Source of the DNA: an uncultured Lachnospiraceae bacterium | GTDB lineage: Bacteria; Bacillota; Clostridia; Lachnospirales; Lachnospiraceae | Reading direction: 5' to 3' | Length of the DNA stretch: 64,000 nucleotides | Assembly: GCA_910579865.1 (NCBI GenBank) | Contig: CAJTXA010000003.1 | Coordinates: 139,386-203,385 of the forward strand | Part shown: one piece after another, positions 61,837 through 64,000 of the stretch | How positions within the stretch are numbered: the first letter of the stretch is position 1 | Layout of the letters: each line of letters starts with the position of its first letter | Position numbers and translations under genes: made by a program | Notes under the pieces: model-generated | The model's database searches: none | Seen by the model: the letters and a program-made list of their open reading frames with translations, nothing else | Told to the model about the DNA's origin: nothing

Positions 61837-61908
61837 TTATCTCCTTTCGATTACTCCATATCGGTATCCATACTTTTTTGAATTCTTCTTAAGCCATTCG
61901 CTATTCAT
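61837..61908 (-). CDS. Tiny frame, 23 residues, possible leader peptide
   Basis: ATG 61908 reads MNSEWLKKNSKKYGYRYGVI and ends four bases before the next start codon, overlapping its ribosome site (AGGAGATAA). Position right after the promoter-like repeat suggests a first small gene or leader that couples translation. Weak support on its own. Confidence 0.35.
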   Translation of the reverse strand: MNSEWLKKNSKKYGYRYGVIERR

Positions 61909-61920
61909 GCTATTTAGCTT

Positions 61921-61958
61921 TGATTATATCATACCAAAAGATATAAGGGAACTACGAC
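61921..61958 (-). repeat. Promoter-like repeat, copy 3
   Basis: On the minus strand GTCGTAGTTCCCTTATATCT followed by TTTGGTATGATATAATCA. It lies just upstream of the 23- and 49-residue genes and has a good -10 box (TATAAT), so this copy is probably an active promoter. Confidence 0.65.
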
Positions 61959-62041
61959 ATAAATGCACCCAGCTCTGTGATATGATACCTCTAAAGTAGA
62001 CAGATAAAATATAAAAATCTGTTACTTTGGAGGTGTTTTTC

Positions 62042-62719
62042 ATGTCCAGAAAAACAAAGTTTACACCGGAAGAAAAAGAACAAGCTGTTATAGATTATCT
62101 TGAAGGAAATAAATCCAGAACGCAGATATGTGAAGAACTATGTATATCTTCAAGAACTATTCAGGATTGGGCCTTAATTTATAATAAACATGGAATTGCA
62201 GGCTTTTCAAGAAAAATACGGAACCGATCTTATTCGAAAGAGTTTAAAATGAAAGTAGTTGAGGAATATATAAGGGGCGAAGGCTCTTCCATTGATTTGG
62301 GAATAAAATATGATATTCCTTCCAGTCTTTTAAGAAGCTGGGTAAGGATGTATAATGCCAATAGAGAACTTAAGGATTACTATCCGAAACAGGAGGTCTA
62401 TATGGCGGAAGCACGAAGAAAAACAACACTTGAAGAACGGAAAGAAATCGTTGATTATTGTATCAATCATAATCGTAACTATAAAGACACTGCCGAAAAA
62501 TTTGATGTTTCTTATAGTCAGGTTTATTCCTGGATAAAAAAATATGATGTCGATGGGGCAGACGGATTAACGGATCGGAGAGGGCATCACAAAACAGATG
62601 ATGAAGTAGATGAATTAGAACGCTTAAGACGTGAAAATCTGCGATTGAAACGCCAGTTGGAAGAACAGGATATGGTAGTTGAACTGTTAAAAAAAGTGAA
62701 AGAATTCGAAAGAATGTGA
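62042..62719 (+). CDS. IS3-like OrfA, helix-turn-helix protein
   Basis: 225 residues from ATG 62042 (MSRKTKFTPEEKEQAV), with GGAGG upstream. Two or three HTH units are visible (SRTIQDWALIYNKHGIAGF; SLLRSWVRMYN; SQVYSWIKKYDVDGADGL), followed by a leucine-zipper-like end (LERLRRENLRLKRQLEEQ). This extended OrfA type binds the element ends. Stop overlaps the orfB start (GTGA), where ribosomal frameshifting makes the fused transposase. Confidence 0.88.
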   Translation: MSRKTKFTPEEKEQAVIDYLEGNKSRTQICEELCISSRTIQDWALIYNKHGIAGFSRKIRNRSYSKEFKMKVVEEYIRGEGSSIDLGIKYDIPSSLLRSWVRMYNANRELKDYYPKQEVYMAEARRKTTLEERKEIVDYCINHNRNYKDTAEKFDVSYSQVYSWIKKYDVDGADGLTDRRGHHKTDDEVDELERLRRENLRLKRQLEEQDMVVELLKKVKEFERM

Positions 62720-63593
62720 GGCTTGGTAAAGTACGCCATGAGTCAAAATATTTAGCAGTCCAGTATTTTTATACAGAGAAAAACTGGAGTATAGAATGGA
62801 TGTGCAAACAGCTTGAAATATCAAGGGCTGCTTATTATAAATGGCTACATCGTGAAGTGCCTTATGAGGAACTTGAAAATATCAGACTCGCAGAACTTAT
62901 CAAAGAGTATGATGAACGCTTTTGTCATATCTTGGGATACCGGCGAATGACATCCTGGATCAATCATTTTAATCATACCTGCTACAGCAAGAACAGAGTT
63001 CACAGAATTATGAAAAAGCTGGATATCCATTCCGTAATCCGTAAAAAGAAGAAAAAGTATATTTATTCCAATCCAGATGAAACGGCAGAAAATATACTTC
63101 AAGGGATTTTTATGCTGCTGCTCCCAATCAAAAATGGGCTACAGATGTAACGGAATTCAAAGTCCCCGGGGAGAAGAAGAAACTGTATTTAAGTGCCATT
63201 ATAGATCTCTATGACAAATATCCTGTAGCATATGTTGTTAGTGCAAGAAACGACAACAGGTTAGTCTTTAAAACATTTTATAAAGCAATTGCTGCGAATC
63301 CAGATGCCAAACCGATTTTTCATTCAGACCGAGGATTCCAGTATACCAGCAAGGCATTCAGGAAGAAACTTGAAAAACAGGAAATGGAACAATCTATGTT
63401 CAGAGTCGGTCACTGCATCGATAATGGACCAACAGAAGGATTTTGGGGGATTATAAAATCTGAAATGTACCAGATGTACGAGAGAACTGATGAGGCTTCA
63501 TTAAGATATGCAATCGAGGATTACCTGCGTTTTTACAGTGAAGAACGTCCACAGGACAGATATCACTGTAAAACACCATTAGAAGTACGCTAG
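62716..63593 (+). pseudogene. IS3-like OrfB transposase with a one-base deletion
   Basis: The first frame (GTG 62716, RLGKVRHESKYLAVQ) runs to 63150 but becomes non-homologous after TAENILQ. Restoring one A near 63101 gives RDFYAAAPNQKWATDVTEF and the complete DDE domain (ATDVTEF; FHSDRGFQYTS; GPTEGFWGIIKSEMY) to the stop at 63593. Length of about 292 residues when repaired is normal. The break is downstream of the usual programmed frameshift, so it is a disabling mutation or a sequencing error. Confidence 0.85.
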
Positions 63594-63683
63594 GAAGCAT
63601 TAGCATCTGATATGCCGACAGAATACCCGATTCCTGAAAATAAACGAATAAACAAATATAAAGAGAAATGGTGTGCATAGAAA

Positions 63684-63716
63684 AATGCCTGCACTCCAAC
63701 GTGAAATGCAGGCATT
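63684..63716. terminator. Hairpin near the right end of the IS3-like element
   Basis: AATGCCTGCA and TGCAGGCATT form a perfect 10-bp stem with a 13-base loop, about 90 bases after orfB. Likely limits read-through into or out of the element. Confidence 0.55.
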
Positions 63717-63911
63717 ATCTACACTCATTTTTAGATATTTCACCTGTCTACTTGACAAGGGGCATATCACTGACGAATAAACTTTTTTATAGTTATCTGA
63801 GCCAGAATTTCTATTCTTTTTTTCAGCTGTCTTTCGATCTCTTTTAAAAAAAGGCAATAGTGAGCTGGTCAAGCTTTTTTGTAACACTTACAAGGAAAAG
63901 TTTCGACAAGA

Positions 63912-64000
63912 TCATACCTGCATTCTCTTTTCAAATGGTGTCATATATCCATTGGATGAATGCGGGCGGATATGATTATAGTAGACATATACATAATCAC
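63912..64000 (-). CDS. C-terminal end of an IS3-family transposase, cut by window edge
   Basis: The minus-strand frame reads DYVYVYYNHIRPHSSNGYMT and PFEKRMQV before a stop at 63912. This is the conserved C-terminus of IS3/IS2-group OrfB (YNxxRPHxxxGYxTP). The element extends beyond the window. Confidence 0.8.
   Translation of the reverse strand, partial: DYVYVYYNHIRPHSSNGYMTPFEKRMQV

Larger units (their letters stand above)
61976..63771 (+). mobile_element. IS3-like insertion sequence with frameshifted orfB
   Basis: Ends show imperfect inverted repeats: TGTGATATGATACCTCTAAA on the left and AGTGATATGCCCCTTGTCAA read inward from the right, followed on both by GTAGACAG. About 1.8 kb; longer than most IS3 elements because orfA has a doubled HTH region. 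No obvious target duplication was identified. Confidence 0.75.

Noticed and set aside
61617..61892. 91-codon plus-strand frame
   Set aside because: Antisense to the better supported 49-residue basic protein (minus strand, AAGGAG start).

Overview
The window looks like chromosomal DNA of a low-GC, anaerobic, Gram-positive gut bacterium of the Lachnospiraceae type (inference). The supporting signs are AT-rich sequence, strong AGGAGG ribosome sites, the Firmicute gene orders hrcA-grpE-dnaK-dnaJ and ireB-ruvX-DUF1292, the mltG-trmR-trhP neighbourhood, a CIRCE operator, and secreted pectinases with choline-binding-type wall repeats. Nearly all genes up to 55.8 kb are on the minus strand; only an HPr-like gene is on the plus strand.

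Layout. 1-2.2 kb: a gene cut by the window edge, then rsmE and prmA. 2.3-5 kb: a GntR-controlled ABC transporter operon. 5.2-15.4 kb: two very large secreted, wall-binding pectin enzymes, a pectin methylesterase and a pectate lyase. The pectate lyase has its signal peptide out of frame across a run of eight G. 15.7-20.8 kb: the HrcA/CIRCE heat-shock operon. The pectinase and ABC blocks lie between dnaJ and prmA-rsmE, which usually follow dnaJ directly. 21-23.1 kb: decayed ABC and HTH genes, a HipA-like kinase and tRNA-Thr(CGU). 23.2-29.5 kb: nucleoside salvage (punA, a Crp/Fnr regulator, deoB, nupC, deoC, a YgjV-acetyltransferase fusion). 29.8-35.5 kb: ireB, ruvX, a DUF1292 gene, RNase J, a YlbF-family gene, a shortened MltG-like gene, and trmR/trhP for wobble uridine modification. 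35.6-37.4 kb: an IS605-type element with intact tnpB and a broken tnpA. 37.4-43.8 kb: mtaB, an HPr-like gene, thiI-nifS, an exporter-like membrane protein and small genes. 43.8-49.1 kb: two tandem old-yellow-enzyme/2,4-dienoyl-CoA reductase-like flavoproteins and an AraC regulator. 49.2-55.8 kb: CPBP protease with TetR, a surface protein, DUF2975-HTH, a type II thioesterase, and a two-gene surface-polysaccharide exporter.

From 55.8 kb to the end the window is a mobile-DNA graveyard. It holds a GC-rich 20-bp hairpin, a 217-bp MITE-like element, and plus-strand relics of polymorphic toxin/immunity genes including an ADP-ribosyltransferase fragment. It also holds a small-membrane-protein/HTH pair, an intact ISAs1 element inserted in a phage-like small gene, an IS3-like element with a frameshifted orfB, another IS3 fragment, and three copies of a promoter-like repeat.

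The features most worth checking are the G-tract that could switch pectate lyase secretion, the TnpB locus with its predicted guide RNA, the toxin relics, and the repeated promoter-like sequence. I did not find a complete, clearly new multi-gene system. Coordinates are derived by hand from the sequence and ends of mobile elements are approximate.
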